Below, one piece after another: positions 36,550-50,243 of a DNA stretch of 64,000 nt (the first letter of the stretch is position 1; each line of letters opens with the position of its first letter). This DNA is from Burhinus oedicnemus (Eukaryota > Chordata > Aves > Charadriiformes > Burhinidae): positions 777,190-841,189 of the forward strand of contig VFFE01006969.1 in the NCBI GenBank assembly GCA_008921705.1, written 5' to 3'. Under the pieces are notes generated by a model. That model was not told the DNA's origin. It worked only from the letters and a program-made list of their open reading frames with translations, and did not search any database. Made by a program: the position numbers and the translations under genes.

Positions 36550-36999
36550 ATGGCAGAGGAGTCCGGAGACGAGCGCTTCCTCTACCTGATCTCCTGCTTC
36601 AGGCCGCGGCTGAAGCAGTTCATCCGAGTGCAGCCGGTGCTGGACTTGCTTCCCTCTCTGAGCGCTGAGGAGCGGGAGAGGGTGCGGGCGGCCGCCCGGC
36701 AGCGGGGCGAGGTGGAGGGCGCAGAGGAGCTGCTGCGGGCCGTGGAGCGGGGACCCCGCGGGTGCGGCTGGTTCCACGAGTTCCTGCAGGCGCTGGAGAA
36801 CGGCGGCTGCAGCCTGGCTGCCTGCTACGTGAACCCCAGCCTCAGCCAGCTGCCCTCGCCGGCCGAGGAGGCCGACCATGACCTCTGCGTGCACTTGGTG
36901 CAGCTGCTCCACAGCACACTGGTGGACAAAATGCAGACCATGCAGGTGGCTGAGAAATGCCTGCAGATGGGCATCTTCCAGGACGACGACCTGGATCGG
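36550..36999 (+). CDS. IFIH1: IFIH1 (MDA5) exon 1: CARD1 and start of CARD2
   Basis: MDA5 is a cytosolic RIG-I-like receptor. It binds long double-stranded RNA as a filament and signals through its two CARDs to MAVS on mitochondria to induce interferon. This exon encodes residues 1-150, starting MAEESGDERFLYLISCFRPR. The ATG at 36550 has a strong context (GCCATGG) and aligns with the known MDA5 start. CARD1 covers roughly residues 8-97 and CARD2 begins near 110 (HDLCVHLVQLLHSTLVDKMQ). The exon ends in phase 0 at CGG|GTAAGT. Compared with human, the position of Ser88 is Cys87 here (followed by Ser88), and that of Lys43 is Arg42. The exon is very GC-rich, unlike the later ones. Confidence 0.95.
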
Positions 37000-38784
37000 G
37001 TAAGTGTCCAGCCTGCCAGGGCGGGTGCCAGCAAATGCCACAGACACTGGCCACCCCCAGGAGCTGTGGAGCAGATAAGAACTAGAAATGGCCTTGTAAG
37101 TGCAAAAATGAAAGGGGAGTACCCAAACTTGGGGGAAAGAGAAATGGTGCTCCAAATAAGCCAATGAAAACTGTTGGTAATGGGCCAGCAGGTGGGATGC
37201 CAGCTAAGAGCCAGGAAAAGAAAAATACCATGAACAGAGGGTGTGAACACTATGCTAGTGTCAAAGTGGAAGGAATATGGCCAGCTTTACTGTTGCTTAT
37301 CGTTTTGCCACAGACCTTAGGCTCAGAAGATCATTAAGTGTCTTCTGCCTCCTGAACCATACCAGCCTGAACCGTACCAGGAAGTACTGATGGCCTGTAA
37401 AGTCCTAGAGAATATCTGAGTTAAAATAAAGGAAGACCTTCCCTCCCCTTTTTTGCCATAGGTTCACTGAGGAGTATCATACTAGGCAGCGAAGCTGAGC
37501 AGAAATACCAGTTTGACAGGAGAGAGCAAGTATTAGTCTGTGATGAAAACATTTGCCAGTGTTTACTCCATTTGGCTAAGAATGACTTGCTTGGACTAGT
37601 TTGAAACTTATTTGGAACCCCAAAAAATGGATACCATGAAACAGTGTTAGAAGAAGAAATTAAAATAATACTTGCCGTGGCAATAAGGAGAAAACTGTCA
37701 AACTAAGGGTGGAACTACATCACGTTTGCACTCCGAGATTTTGCATCCACTTTTTAGGTAGTTTAATGCTCCATCTCAGTTAAATGACAGTCACAGACAT
37801 AATTCTGTCTGGTGACTGTCAGGTAGCAGTAAGGGCCAGCTGTACCCTAAGGGATGGAAAGCTGACCATGGTAACACAGCAGGCAGAGGCAGGGGCAGGT
37901 TACGGGCTCCATTCCCTGGTAATGGGTCCACATGTTCCCCTAGGTCATCATTTTGCTGCTGGTATTTCCATTAAGTCCTCCATTATCCTTCACAATCCTG
38001 CCAGTTTCAACTCCAACAGTGCCTAGGCTTTCTTAATGCGTTTCTATATTCTTTTTTGTTTACCTCTCCCTACTCCCACTTCCCATGCACTTCCTTTTAG
38101 TGTTCAGTTTCAGTCAGGGGTTCTCACTGCTATGCCTGCCCATTTTCTTGCATATCAGGATGGGTGATTCTTGAGCCTCGAGAAAATTGCCCTTGAGGAC
38201 TAAACACGTGTCTTGGGCTGCTTTACTTCTGGGATGGTCATTTTGTTCTTCATGTGATCGCATGTCAAGTTCTGCTCAGGCTTGGGACACTTTTCCACAC
38301 CTTCTTTGAGAGCAATAGCCACTTTCTAGAGGCTTAGCTATTGTACCTTTAGGTGGGAATTGAGATGATGAAGCTAGAGTTTAAGGGAAACGTTCCATTT
38401 TATGTATGAGGTCATGCTACAGATTAAGTCTGAGCTCTGGTAAGGTGTATGCCATTGCTTCTCCTTAATCAAGGTTGGCTATTCCCTAAACTAATGTGAA
38501 CACCAGTTATTATTCCACATAATAATTATTATTATATAGTGGTTATTATTATAACCATTGCCCAGTACTAGCAGTCTCTCCAATTAAACCCTGAAACCAT
38601 ATGGGATAAACATGAGGTTGGACAAAACTGCAGTAAGTCTCTTCTGGCAGGCCCACTTTATATCTTTAAGTGTGTTTTAATGATGACAGGGAAATGCTTT
38701 TATACCTATACTATTGTTACTAACTTCCCTGAACCATTTCCAAAGTCTGTCTCAAGACTGTTTGGGTTTTTTTATTTTCACTAG
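37000..38784 (+). other. IFIH1: IFIH1 intron 1
   Basis: GT lies at 37000-37001 and TTTTCACTAG at the 3' end. No other feature was recognised. Confidence 0.85.
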
Positions 38785-38941
38785 ATCCACACTGTTACTG
38801 ACAATCGTGGGAACAGAGATGGTGCAAGGGAGCTATTGAGCAGAATAGTGCAGAAGAAAGATTGGTTCTCTCCTTTTTTGATTGCTTTGCGTGAAACCCA
38901 ACATGGAGACCTTGCAGATGATTTAAGTGGAAATACAGGAG
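38785..38941 (+). CDS. IFIH1: IFIH1 exon 2: CARD2
   Basis: The exon encodes residues 151-202, IHTVTDNRGNRDGARELLSR then IVQKKDWFSPFLIALRET. It is the second half of CARD2 and corresponds to the human segment [20 protein letters not shown]. It is bounded by CACTAG and GGTAATC, entering in phase 0 and leaving in phase 1. Confidence 0.94.
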
Positions 38942-41202
38942 GTAATCATCTTACTTCACTAGTACTAATGGGGTTTTAATATATCTTTAATATATCTTTT
39001 TTGTACTGTTACTGAGGAAACAATGCAGGGTTCTCACAATATTGATTTTGCTGTGACACTGAGACTAATGCGTTCACTTGCCCAGGGATTTCAAAATCAA
39101 GTTACTTAACAGTTTATTCAATAGATTCTTAAACACTAAAAATCCTTGTGAAGCAATATCAGAAATAAAATAATGTGTATGTAGTTTTAATTAAAGTGAA
39201 TCCTGACCTTTTATAACCCATTGGTTTTCAATGTGATGTTTTTATAATCATTCATAAAAAAATATTCTGAAGATTAATTTGAACAAACAAAAGCAAACCT
39301 TTTCTGGATTTCTCCTTCAACACAAGGATTAGTGTTTCCTTTATAGAATGGTTTACAAATATATACAGCATTTTGAAGTACACTGCAGTATGTCTCCTTG
39401 GGGATAAGACATTCATAAGGCTCAAAACATTGTATAAAATTTACTGTAAATAATAGAATAAGCTAGTAAAGAGATTATTTACAGAAATGAAACTAAAAGA
39501 GCTATAGGTTTTTGGCTACTATTTTTTATTCCTGTACAGTGACTATGATATTGTAAAATTATCCCAGTGCTCACTTGGATTCTAAAATGTGAAAAAGGAA
39601 GCAGCCCACAAATACTGTATGCCTCATTTTTTTACTGGGCTCCACATATGTTTTATAAGATTTTTGAGGCTAAATTTTTTTAACAGATTTCCCATTTAGC
39701 AGCTTCAGCCTTCTTGCTTGAGGAGCTCACCAGAACTATGTCTCTGTACTTTTAGTTGCTGCATATGGGACAATGCATTAAGATTGGGATAGGAGGGGTG
39801 TGAAGGTGTCTCTTCCAGTTGAGGACAGGAATCAACCTGTTTTCTGCCAGACACAGATAAGTAGCTGCCATATTTGGGCATGCAGTTCAAAGGTGGTTGA
39901 GTGTTCCAGTCTCCAGGACAAGACCAGCCAAGTTAGAGCCTCAGAAGATAGTTCTGAGTGAAAGTCAGACGCTGGGAATAGCTCAGCAGCTACTGTGGTC
40001 CTAATTTTCATTTTTTGTTGCAGCTTTGTCAGACTGAAATTGTTATCTTTGTTACTTTGCTATCAGTAAGGTAAACAAAGTAATATATATTTAGCAAATA
40101 TGCAAATTATTAAAATTTTTTTCATATTTTTATTTCAGTTCTTTTCAAACTTCTTATTTCTGAATTTTCAGTATAGTGCAGACCACCTAGGGTAAAACTT
40201 AAGTTTAATTCAGTTGTTTGATGAACGAATGAATGTATTTATTCCACAGTTTCTCAGTAATCTTGGGCAATGCAGGCCCTAAAAGAAACTGTACAGATAA
40301 ATATGTAAAGCATAAATTGTGTTGCTCTTACCAGAAGATAAGAAATTTTCCATGTACACAGTTGTGTACATGTGTAGATATGTAAAGTGTATGATTGCTG
40401 GAGCATCCGCTGATACAAGGTCATAGACAGGAAACACGTAAGAACAGGTTCACTGGGTACCTTGGAAGGAGAAGAGTGGTGCTACATTTTATCACTCCAG
40501 GTTGATCCCTAATGATTTGTTACAGTAAAATACATTGTTATTAGCAGACACCTACACATAGAAATTGAGACCTTGATAAAAAATAAATCTTGAAATAAAT
40601 TAAATTATTAATTTCTTTAAATTTAATTTCTAACTGCAGAGTAATTGAGCTCCAAATCTGGAAAACCCTGGAATGCAGTGACGCAGTTTTTGTAAAAAAT
40701 GTTTATAATTTATTGAACAGTATTTTTTTGCCTTTGGAGCATGCCTAGTTCTACATGAGTCTAATAAAAATAAAAGAACAGAGAAGTCAAAGAGAAATTA
40801 TTTCCATATTTGAAATAAGACAAAGAAGTGGAAGGAGGGAAAACATTTTGTGAAACCTCTCTCGGGTTTTCTGTTTTATGAGCAAGTTTTGAAGTCCTGC
40901 CGTGAGGTACATCCATTTATGAGCTTACAGGACCAGTGGAATTGAGGAGGTAGGAAACATGGTCTAGCTCACAAGTTCAATTTTCAGATCTTTATAGTGA
41001 CCACAAATATTTGAGATTTATGACCAACAACTTTATAGGTGTTTATAAAAACATCAACATTCCAAACTATAAGTCAAAACCAAGACCATATGTTATGCTG
41101 TTTCGCGCATGATGAATACAGGTTAGTTTTATGTTTTCTATGCTCCACACTAAAAGAAATTAAATGTTTTATAGTGCTATGGAATTTCTATTTATTTTCT
41201 AG
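38942..41202 (+). other. IFIH1: IFIH1 intron 2
   Basis: A 2.3-kb AT-rich intron ending in TTTATTTTCTAG. Nothing else was recognised. Confidence 0.85.
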
Positions 41203-41379
41203 GAACAGAGAATAGAGAAAATGGGATTAAGAACAGTACAAACGAAGAAACAGAAATTACAAGCCAACCAGGATATGCTGTAGTAGAGGATTTGAAACAG
41301 CAAGAAAATGCGAATGATAGTTTCAGCAGCGAGAACAGTGCATTGGAAACTTCTGTTGGAAAGAATTCTGTAGTTTCAG
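41203..41379 (+). CDS. IFIH1: IFIH1 exon 3: CARD-helicase linker
   Basis: The exon encodes about 59 residues (TENRENGIKNSTNEETEITS onwards, ending SVGKNSVVS). It is the flexible, acidic, Ser/Asn-rich linker between CARD2 and the helicase and is poorly conserved in the family. The assignment rests on position, phase (1 to 1), good splice sites (TTTCTAG, CAGGTATGT) and matching composition. Confidence 0.88.
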
Positions 41380-44300
41380 GTATGTCTACTAACTGGTATT
41401 TTGTGCTGGTACCGTTAAACTTTAGTAACTGTAAGTAACTGAGAGAACGTTCCTGGTGAGTTAGCTCCCACCTTGGTCAAAAATTCACTGTTAAGGTGAA
41501 GGGAATGAATGGAAAAAGTAAATCTTGATTTTTTTGGAAGCAGTAAATTGCATTTCTTGCCATGAATTAACAGCAGTAGCAATTTTAAGGGTCAGATCTA
41601 CAAGTTTGTTCAGTTCAAACTGTTGCTCTAGGACAAGACTATGTTGTCATACTTGAACTAATTAATCTGAAAGGTAAGAGCTGGTTCAGAAACCAATTTG
41701 CTGGCACTGTACAGAATGGCTTAGGAGGATATGGCCAAAAAAATCTGTAGCACACTATGTGCAGCCTTCATGTAGACTTTTTCTGTATCCTGGTTGTAGT
41801 GATGATGTTTTTATCTCCTACAGGCTGCTTGATCTTCTTATAATTAAGCAACATTAATGATCTTCCTTTCCTCTTAAATAGCACTTTTAACAACTTGGTA
41901 TTATTATTTTTTAATTTATTGTGTGAAGAAATGAGTAATTTTCAAACATATTTAATATTGTTAATTAAAAATATTAGTATTATTAAATGAATACTTTATT
42001 TCAGACCTATTCATGGTAGGTTCATACTATCCAGTGAAAACGTTAGGTTTACATTAACAACTCCTCCCAGTGTTGACCAAGTTTAAATCAAGAGGAACGT
42101 TTCTGCACCACTATAACTATAGCTGTGTTAAGTACTTCTTCTAGAAGGTTGGTAATTCTATATTGGAAAACATTTTTGGGTTTGGTCAGTCCTTTAGTGC
42201 TGCTCAGCAAGTAATTTTTCTGTTTATTTTAAGGATTTATATCTACAGAGCATCAAACAACCTTTGTCACTTACATCACATGCTCAGAAGTACATTTTTT
42301 AGTACAAATTTTTAGAAATTGTTGTGGCCTGTTTTTCATATAGATCCACTTTTAAAAATGTGCCTTGGGAGTTGATTATGAGCAACAGGGATTACCAGCA
42401 ACAATTCACAGACATAGCCGAGAACCAATGATTCAAACATATGCTGTATGATTAAGGAATCATTCATATGTCTTACAAGTTCAGATGGAGCTCAAACAAT
42501 AGTTACAACTGAGATAAATCCTGCCTGAAATTATTTTAGTGGGCTTACTCAGCCAAAGGAGTAAGACAGCTAAGGCTGCTCTTTTTTTTTATCAAACATG
42601 AATAAATAAAAAAAAATCAGCTCCGAAAACTGCAACCTTTCAGTGTGCAACAGTAGTAGCCTATTTCTCATTTAGCATGATATTAACAGCCTATCACAAT
42701 GTTTTGTAGCAAGTAGTGAATTATTAACTACAGCACAAATATCAACTTGGTTTTCCTTGATTAGGACATAATTTGGCAGTATAAAGAAGAGGTACCAGAT
42801 ATTTAATGATGATTCAGAATGGATCAGACTGAGTTATCCTCACTCTTAGGATCCTTTCAGGGCAAGGCTAAGGCTCTTAATTGTAGCCCCACTGAGGGTA
42901 GGTTTTTATTGCTGTTAGCCTGATCTTTCACCTGACTCTCGTCAGGTTGGGGGTTACAGATAACTAGATGTATTAGCTATTAACTAGCCTGCCATAAGCT
43001 AATTCTAGCCTGAAAACTATGGTCTCCTCAGCACTGAACTGTACTGAAATTAATAGAGAGTGGGCATTAGCAGTTTGTGCTGTTGAGTGGATGTGTTCAG
43101 TGGAATGGTGCTAAGGGTGTACATTCTACATGAATTCTGGCAATTTGGTTCAGGCTGACTTCAGTCCAGTGTGGACTGTATGCCTGCAAGTGGCTGGAAC
43201 ACATCTTCTTTGGTTTCAGGTGACAGGAGTTCATTTCTTCTGATCCAAACCAGCTCTGTCATATGAACCAAAATAGTATAAGTGGGGACAATTGACAGAT
43301 TCACTGTAAACATGCACTTCTGAGTTGAACTAAACCAATAGAGTAGATGCAACGTAGCAGGGCTGCCAGGAGACAGTGCTGCACGAAGATGGCTGTAGAG
43401 GAACTGGCTCACATTCAGCCGTCTTGAAGTGCAGTAAGCTTTGATCACTATGCACTTCTACACACAGACTTAACTGCACTCAGGTCTTTTTCCATTTCCA
43501 TCCTTTCTCATGATCTCATAAGCCTGTATTTTTAGACCAGGCAGCTGAAAATACAACTGCAGCCCAGATTCTACTTCCAAGTAGGCTGGGAACCCACCTA
43601 ATTTGCAATTTGATGCTGTCGAGTGTTGTCAGTTTTGCAGTACACTCCCACTATACCTTCATGTATTGACAAGGACAAATTTCAAGGAGAAAGAAAGAAG
43701 CTTTTTCAAGTCACTTGAAATTACTGCAATTTGCATTGTATCTAAAGCATCCTCTGACCCCCTTATTGGAGTAGCTGGGACAGAGGGAGTCAGAAGGTAT
43801 GAGGGCAGTAGGGTCATAAAGACAAAGTAGAAATAGATAATTTAGCCTAAGAGAAAGCTGGAGAGAAATTGTGCATGCAAAAACACAGATAAGAAACCGC
43901 ACACACAAAAAAAACCCACAAAAGCAGCAAGTTTGCAAGGTCAGAAGCAAAACACTTGGATTAAGGCTACAGTTACCTGTATAAGCAACACTTTAAATAA
44001 ATAGCAGCTCTGTTTTTCAAGGCCTGTTTCATTAAAAAAAAGTTGATTGGAACAAATAATTACACTGTAATTAACTGGAGATTTCAATAACGTCTTACAA
44101 AATGTCCCTTAATGCTTCAGATTAGAAAAACTGGCCATTAATTTGACAGTAGGACCAATTTTAATAGCCTGTTTATATTTTGGTCCTTCATTTATATTTT
44201 CTGATGTTTGAAACTTATTCTATGACATAATGTAGCACAGGACAGGAAAAAAATACTTTTTAAAATCCTTTTTGTGTCATTGCATTCCATTGTCTTTATA

Positions 44301-46556
44301 CTTACTTATTCAGTGCGAAGTTACTGAAAATCTTTCTGTGGAATATGCTGCATTACAATGTGCAAGTAGCACTTTAAGGCAAGACTAGTTAAAGTGGTGA
44401 AAACAGCTGTTAGAATATCAGCTTCATTGTTTTGGGAAGGCTCACTGTTTTATTTTATTTTTAAAATAATTCAAGAAAGTTGCCACAGTTGAAAAAGGAG
44501 AACATTATTCTATTCACCTTTCATTTGGAAGATGAATATTTTGCCTTTCTCTTCACCACTGACGTTTTGTGTTGAGAAATTATTTTGTAATGCATGCTGC
44601 ACATTGTAATTCAGGTAACTGTGTACAAAACACTTTGTGAATGCATATTCTCTGCTGTGTATACATCTTTCAGTAGGTCATTTTAGATGGGAGACCACAT
44701 GGAATAGATCCATAGAATTTTAATCTTGTCCTCTCTTTCCTATCCACATGGATTCCTAGAAAGTAAAAACGAGAAATCGCAGTGTCATCTTCATAGCTGG
44801 AATTCCCACTAATGCTATGTAATAGTTTGACGCATGTCTTTGAACATGGATTATAACTGGTGAGGTTTTCTTCTTTTTTCAGGACAATGCTGTCTTTTAA
44901 TGTGATATTAAATGCATGCTATTATATAATAATAGGGAAATTTTATATAAATCAAGCTTCTGCTGTGAAGATATGTATTTTTAAGTGCCTTTCTGTTGAT
45001 TGCATTGTTTTCTAGGAGACTAGGATTTTAATTTAGGGAAGTCTTTAATGCCCTTGCCCATCATAACACTTCCTACCAATGCTGGTGATTCATAGTTTGA
45101 TCAGATTCTGAGGTCTGTATGGAATAAATGATGAAAGCTGTAGGACGGCAAGACAGATGTTTGCACCACTTTTCATGGCTGTGTTAGAAAAACTAAAAAT
45201 ACTTAAATATACCTGACTCCTACTGGTAGCTAAGGTAGCTTCATTTCCATTGTCTATATTATACTTGTTCTGTGAAATAGTAGTTTTGTTTCTGTTATTC
45301 ATTCACCTTTCAAGGAGACCAAAACTTGCATAAAGGAAAGTCAAAGCTTCGTATTTTTACTGAATGCAGACTAGGTTTAATTTCCACCTCACTTACCAAG
45401 ATTTTGTCATGTATATTTCAGGAGTACCATTCTAAGACGCTGTAACTTCCATTTAGTTCTAAACTCTCATTCACAGCATATATTTTGCTTTATGAATTAT
45501 TTGTTGGGTATGATAAGTTGGGGACAATATGGATATGGACCATAATGGGATATTCACTGGAAAGACCTATGAAAAACTCAATAGGACCCAAGTTCACAAG
45601 ATAATCAAGCAAAACATAGGTCAATGCTATTATTCTGACTGATTTCTTATGCACAGTATGAGCAGCTGACAATGCAGGGTGAGGCTGTTTGCAGCAAATT
45701 TTTCTAGAAGAACTGTGTATCTCTTTAGATATTAAAAGAACTGAGTTTTGGAAAATCTAGCTATATAAATTACACTTGTGACTGAAAAAAAAGTCAGTGT
45801 AATATATTGATTGCCCAGCAGAGGGAGAGCGTAACATTAGAATATGTACAGTAAACTTGCGAGATTTCTGTGGCAGTGTCCAAGTCTTCTATTGGGTGTA
45901 ACAGAATTGTTGGTCTCTGCTTTTACTTGCAAACAGTTTGGAAGATTTAATAATCCCTCTCTGCTTTTATTTACCTGGGAACTATGGTTTACTCCTTTCA
46001 TGTTACAGAAAGAAACTTTTTAAAAAAAAAAAAAAAACAGAATTCTGGTTTTGATTTTTCTTCTACAACAGATATAACTCACATGGCTTATAGGGCGTAA
46101 AAGAGAATGTCTTCAGTTTGCCAGCAGTGTTGTGTATCCAGTAGACCAGCATGTTGGTTTTCTCTTTCTTTTTGGCTCTGCACCCCCCTCTGAAAAGAGT
46201 AAAATAGGACTAGAAGGGATCATGCAGGTGGTCATGCCTGGACCCTTGCTTCAAAGCAAACAGAACACAGATACCTGACAACAATAAATCATAACCCACG
46301 TTGCCTTACCTCTGCTATGTTTTGGATTTTCATCTTCCAATCAATATTTTTTCCATAAGAAAATGAGATATATTGTTCACAGTTTTTTCTTTACCTAAGA
46401 AAAAGTTTAATAAAGGAAATTATGCCTCAGCCATCCCTTCCAGACATTTGTCTAGCCTATTTTAACAACTTAGGGAGAAAGCAAACAATATGCTTTTGCT
46501 ATTTATATTTGTATAGCAAATACACTATACTACATTTGTTTGTGTTTTTCATTTAG
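41380..46556 (+). other. IFIH1: IFIH1 intron 3
   Basis: A 5.2-kb intron with GT at 41380 and an acceptor TTTTTCATTTAG. It is AT-rich with an A-run near 46023. No genes or clear transposons were recognised, and open frames at 43161-43950 look like chance. Confidence 0.8.
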
Positions 46557-46637
46557 AGTCAGATGTCTCCATAGGAGATGTAAGTGTTGGTAACTTGAAT
46601 GAAAACCTGGGACAGAGCTGCACAACCAGTGATTCAG
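46557..46637 (+). CDS. IFIH1: IFIH1 exon 4: linker
   Basis: This is a small exon of 27 codons, ESDVSIGDVSVGNLNENLGQ then SCTTSDS, parallel to the human linker piece [20 protein letters not shown]. It enters and leaves in phase 1, so it could be skipped without changing frame. The splice sites are CATTTAG and CAGGTATGT. Confidence 0.88.
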
Positions 46638-49600
46638 GTATGTTTCCCTTCTGTTATTTAGTAATTGCAAAATAAGATCTGGAGGGTAAGCACTCTGTGA
46701 ATGGGCTAGAACAAAAATCAGTGGAAGGCTTTCACTGAGAACTCTAGTTCACAGCATTTAGATGCCAGACTTCCTTTTATTTTGTTGGAAAACAGATGCC
46801 CTTTTTATGGGTCTGCACTTAAGCCCCAGCTCCAAAAGAGTTGATTTACTGAGATCGTCTGAATACGTCTCTAGACATCATCATACAAAATGGTCAGTGA
46901 TGCAGATTGATAGAATCACATAGGCTGGAAAGGACTTCATAAGTCATCCAGTGCAGTTGCCTGTACAGATATTCATAATGCTGCCACATATATGTGCTTC
47001 TTTTGCTCTCAGAGAGTAGCTAGATTGTGCCTGGCCCCTGCACAGGGTTAAGTGAGAGGGAATAGGACATGCTTTAGAGGCATCTAAGGGTGCAGAGAAG
47101 CATTTCCAGGGTACTTGCAGAACAGTAATGAAGGTCAACTTTGGACCTAAGTAATTTAGTAGCCCTATTTGTAAAAGGAACCTAATGGAGTTTACAATCT
47201 GAAGCCCTTTGCAAATGTGCAAGTTCTAAATACAGTTTTAAGCTAAATATTGGACTGTGTTTTCATAATACTTTGCAGATAGATACGAACTTCTTATTTA
47301 TATACTCTGAGCCAAATTAAACACTGCTGTTGTAAAAGACATCCCAATCTTTTTTTCTTTTATTTAATCTTAGACTTCAGGCAGAACAATTTTGCAGCTG
47401 TCCATCATGGTGAACAGCGTGTGTTTGCTTACACAGAATTCAAGAGGAACCAGTTACCTTTTGGAACATAGCCTTTATAAAGTTTGTGCTGGGACTGTGT
47501 CTTATGTAAGGGCTAGAAACAATCTGGGTACCTTTCAGGCCAGCTCTGCCTCATAAAGCTAGAATTAGATCAGTAAAGTCAAGTAAATGTTATATATCAC
47601 ATGCCTGCAAAGTGTTTACTAGAAATGATTTTAAAATAGTTTCAAGCTTTTTAAATATTAAAATCTATGTATTTTATATGTACACAGAAAATTCAGGATA
47701 TCTCAGATCTAAATTGCTACCCTGTAGCTAGGGTTTAGTCTTATGTATTGCTAACTCTGAAGAATGTGTTTTGCACTTCTGCATCAACTGAGGTGACTCA
47801 TCAGTCACATTGTATTTTTTTCCTCACTGTGTCACATGAAATGTCTGGGCACAGAAACTTCTCTGTTCTGTGGACAGTCACACTATATCAGTTGGTCAGG
47901 CTGATACAGGCTACTGGTATGTGGCAGCACATAAATATGTATGGCCTGATCCTTTAAGATTCTTGAAAAGTACATTGGGCATTGGTTATGTCCAGCAGAA
48001 AACAATAAATCACTACAGTAATGTGAAGAATGCAGATTATTTTTTTTCCCCAATGGTTACTTGCTATATGTTCTGTTTACATGTGGGCTTTAAAAACAAC
48101 TAGTTAAAATGTTTTAAAAAACATTCATGCTTTTTTATCATGCCTAGTAAACTCAGTGAGAGCAGCTATGAGAAAAAAAGCTAAGGAGATACAGATGGAC
48201 TTTGTGATATTTACGCACTTTATAATTTGAAATTTTGCAGTAAGGCTGTTATATTAACAGAGATGTTCGGATAGTGTCTTAATGCATTGACATGATTTGG
48301 ATTTTAATGCAAAGAATCATGTGGATTGAGTCAAAGTTTTCTGTGCAAGGATCATTTCACCTTTAAGAAAAATGGTGGAATTAGGACAATAGAAGAATAA
48401 TTATCATGTTTCTTTTAGCCCAGAGCAGCAATTCATATGAGCCTTGTACAAAGGCAGACAACTTCCCTAAAGTTATACCACGTACGATGAAAATTCTTTA
48501 ATGGAATCATATCCTGTGAAAAGATTCCTGTATTAGCCTTTATCTAAACAGGGACTGAGGAAGCTAGGAGAGAGCTAAGTTAAATATTTTTTAGGCCTGG
48601 ACAGTTAATTGAGGATGTTAAGAAACTGAAATTTAACCAAACAGATGGGTGATAAAGTGCTAGTTTCAATATGATTGAACTATTGAATTTAGCCAACCAG
48701 AAAGCAAACAACGTTCTTCCTCAGAAGAGAGTAGTAGAAGTCAGATAAGTAACAGCAAGTACTCTCTGGTGTGAATTTCCCTGTGTTCCAGGTAGTACTG
48801 CACTCACACTAAAAGGCAAAACAAGCAAAAAACACTTAAGAATGGCGTTCGGATGTTTCCATCAGCAGTATTTTATCAAGCTTCATTACTTTTTGTTAGT
48901 TTAATTTTATTTAATGGAATCAGGGATACTAGAAAAATACACTTATTTTGTGTGTAATGTATCAGTGATAATAAAATCCTCATGATTCTTCATTTAATGA
49001 TATCATCAGGAAATAAAACTATAAGGGTTTTTTGCCTCATTTTTAGCCTAGTAGAATGAATTTGTGCCTTTTCTTCACTGAGGACAGTTAATGCTTGGAG
49101 GGTGATTTAAACAGATCTGTAGGAAAAAAAAAAAGCCCAAAACTGCATTGAAATAAATCCTTCCGATATTAATATATATAATTTCTGACTTCCTAAATAC
49201 ATGTAAACTCGAGACTTGATATGCTTTTCTTACTGCCTGAAATAATTTAACAGCATTTTTCCACTTTTAACTTTTGAACGTTGTTTGTTTCACCTGTGAG
49301 CCATAGATCTGAGATCTCTGCCATTGCATTTTATACGATAGATGGAATGTTTTGGCCTTCAGATGGCAAGTGTATATGGCTTTTTTTAGTGAACAGCTCG
49401 ATTGCATTATGTATGAGTCAGTCTGGAAGCAGCGTAATCTACCATGAATAGGTGCGATACATTCTGCAGTTAGCTCTGTCTTGTATGGGCAATTGAATTT
49501 TCTTATCTATTTGATCTTTACACTTTATAACTCCATCATTTTTTAAGTAGTCCCTATCTCTTTTTCTTTCTATGGCTCCATCCTGTTTTTCATCCTCTGG

Positions 49601-50022
49601 GAAGTATTTAAAAAGGTAGCTCACTTGCAACCAAATAAGTTTCAGTACTGATGAAAGAGAACGTCACATAAGATTGGCTAGATTACAAATACTGCAGCTC
49701 TGAACACAGCCTTTGTTGGTCCCAGTGCTACTGAACTGTATCATTTGAATTCATACATCATAACAGTCATGTCAACATAGATGGGTGAAGATACACTGTG
49801 GCTTATTCCAGCTGCCCTGGCTGGTGACTAGATGTCAGCAGTTCTGATCCCGAGTTGTACAGGTCCACAGAGCAGCATTGCCTATGCTAATATGCCCTGT
49901 TTCTGTTTATTCAGAAGATGCTTCTGATAGTAAATTAGTATTTTTCCCTTTGACAATTGTCCAATACTCTGATAAATGTTCTATGCCTCCTGTTTGATAC
50001 TTATATTTCTTTGTACCCTTAG
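46638..50022 (+). other. IFIH1: IFIH1 intron 4
   Basis: A 3.4-kb intron with GT at 46638 and TGTACCCTTAG at its end. It carries a short CR1 3' fragment near 46910. No other feature was recognised. Confidence 0.85.
46910..46965 (-). mobile_element. Short CR1 3'-end fragment
   Basis: TAGAATCACATAGGCTGGAA followed by AGGACTTCATAAGTCATCCAG matches the terminal bases of CR1 elements in minus orientation, with several changes. It is a very short, old insertion in IFIH1 intron 4. Confidence 0.6.
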
Positions 50023-50243
50023 ATGAAGATGAAGTGCAGAGCAGAGCTTCACCTGAGCCAGATCTGATCCTGAGAGATTACCAGATGGAAGTTGCAAAGC
50101 CAGCACTGAATGGGGAGAATATCATAATATGTCTGCCTACAGGCAGTGGTAAAACCAGAGTGGCTGTTTACATTACCAAAGATCACTTGGATAAGAAGAA
50201 AAGAGCATCAGAGCCTGGAAAAGTTATAGTACTTGTTAATAAG
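50023..50243 (+). CDS. IFIH1: IFIH1 exon 5: helicase Hel1, motif I (Walker A)
   Basis: The exon encodes residues 289-362. It contains the Q-motif region [15 protein letters not shown] and motif I (Walker A) PTGSGKT at 327-333, the nucleotide-binding loop of the superfamily 2 helicase. It ends VIVLVNK at the start of motif Ia. It enters in phase 1 and leaves in phase 0 (AAG|GTATGT). The catalytic Lys332 and Thr333 are present, so ATP binding is expected to be intact. Confidence 0.96.

Noticed and set aside
36322..37164. 280-codon minus-strand open frame opposite IFIH1 exon 1
   Set aside because: It is a shadow of the GC-rich CARD exon and promoter. The plus strand encodes a clear MDA5 N-terminus.
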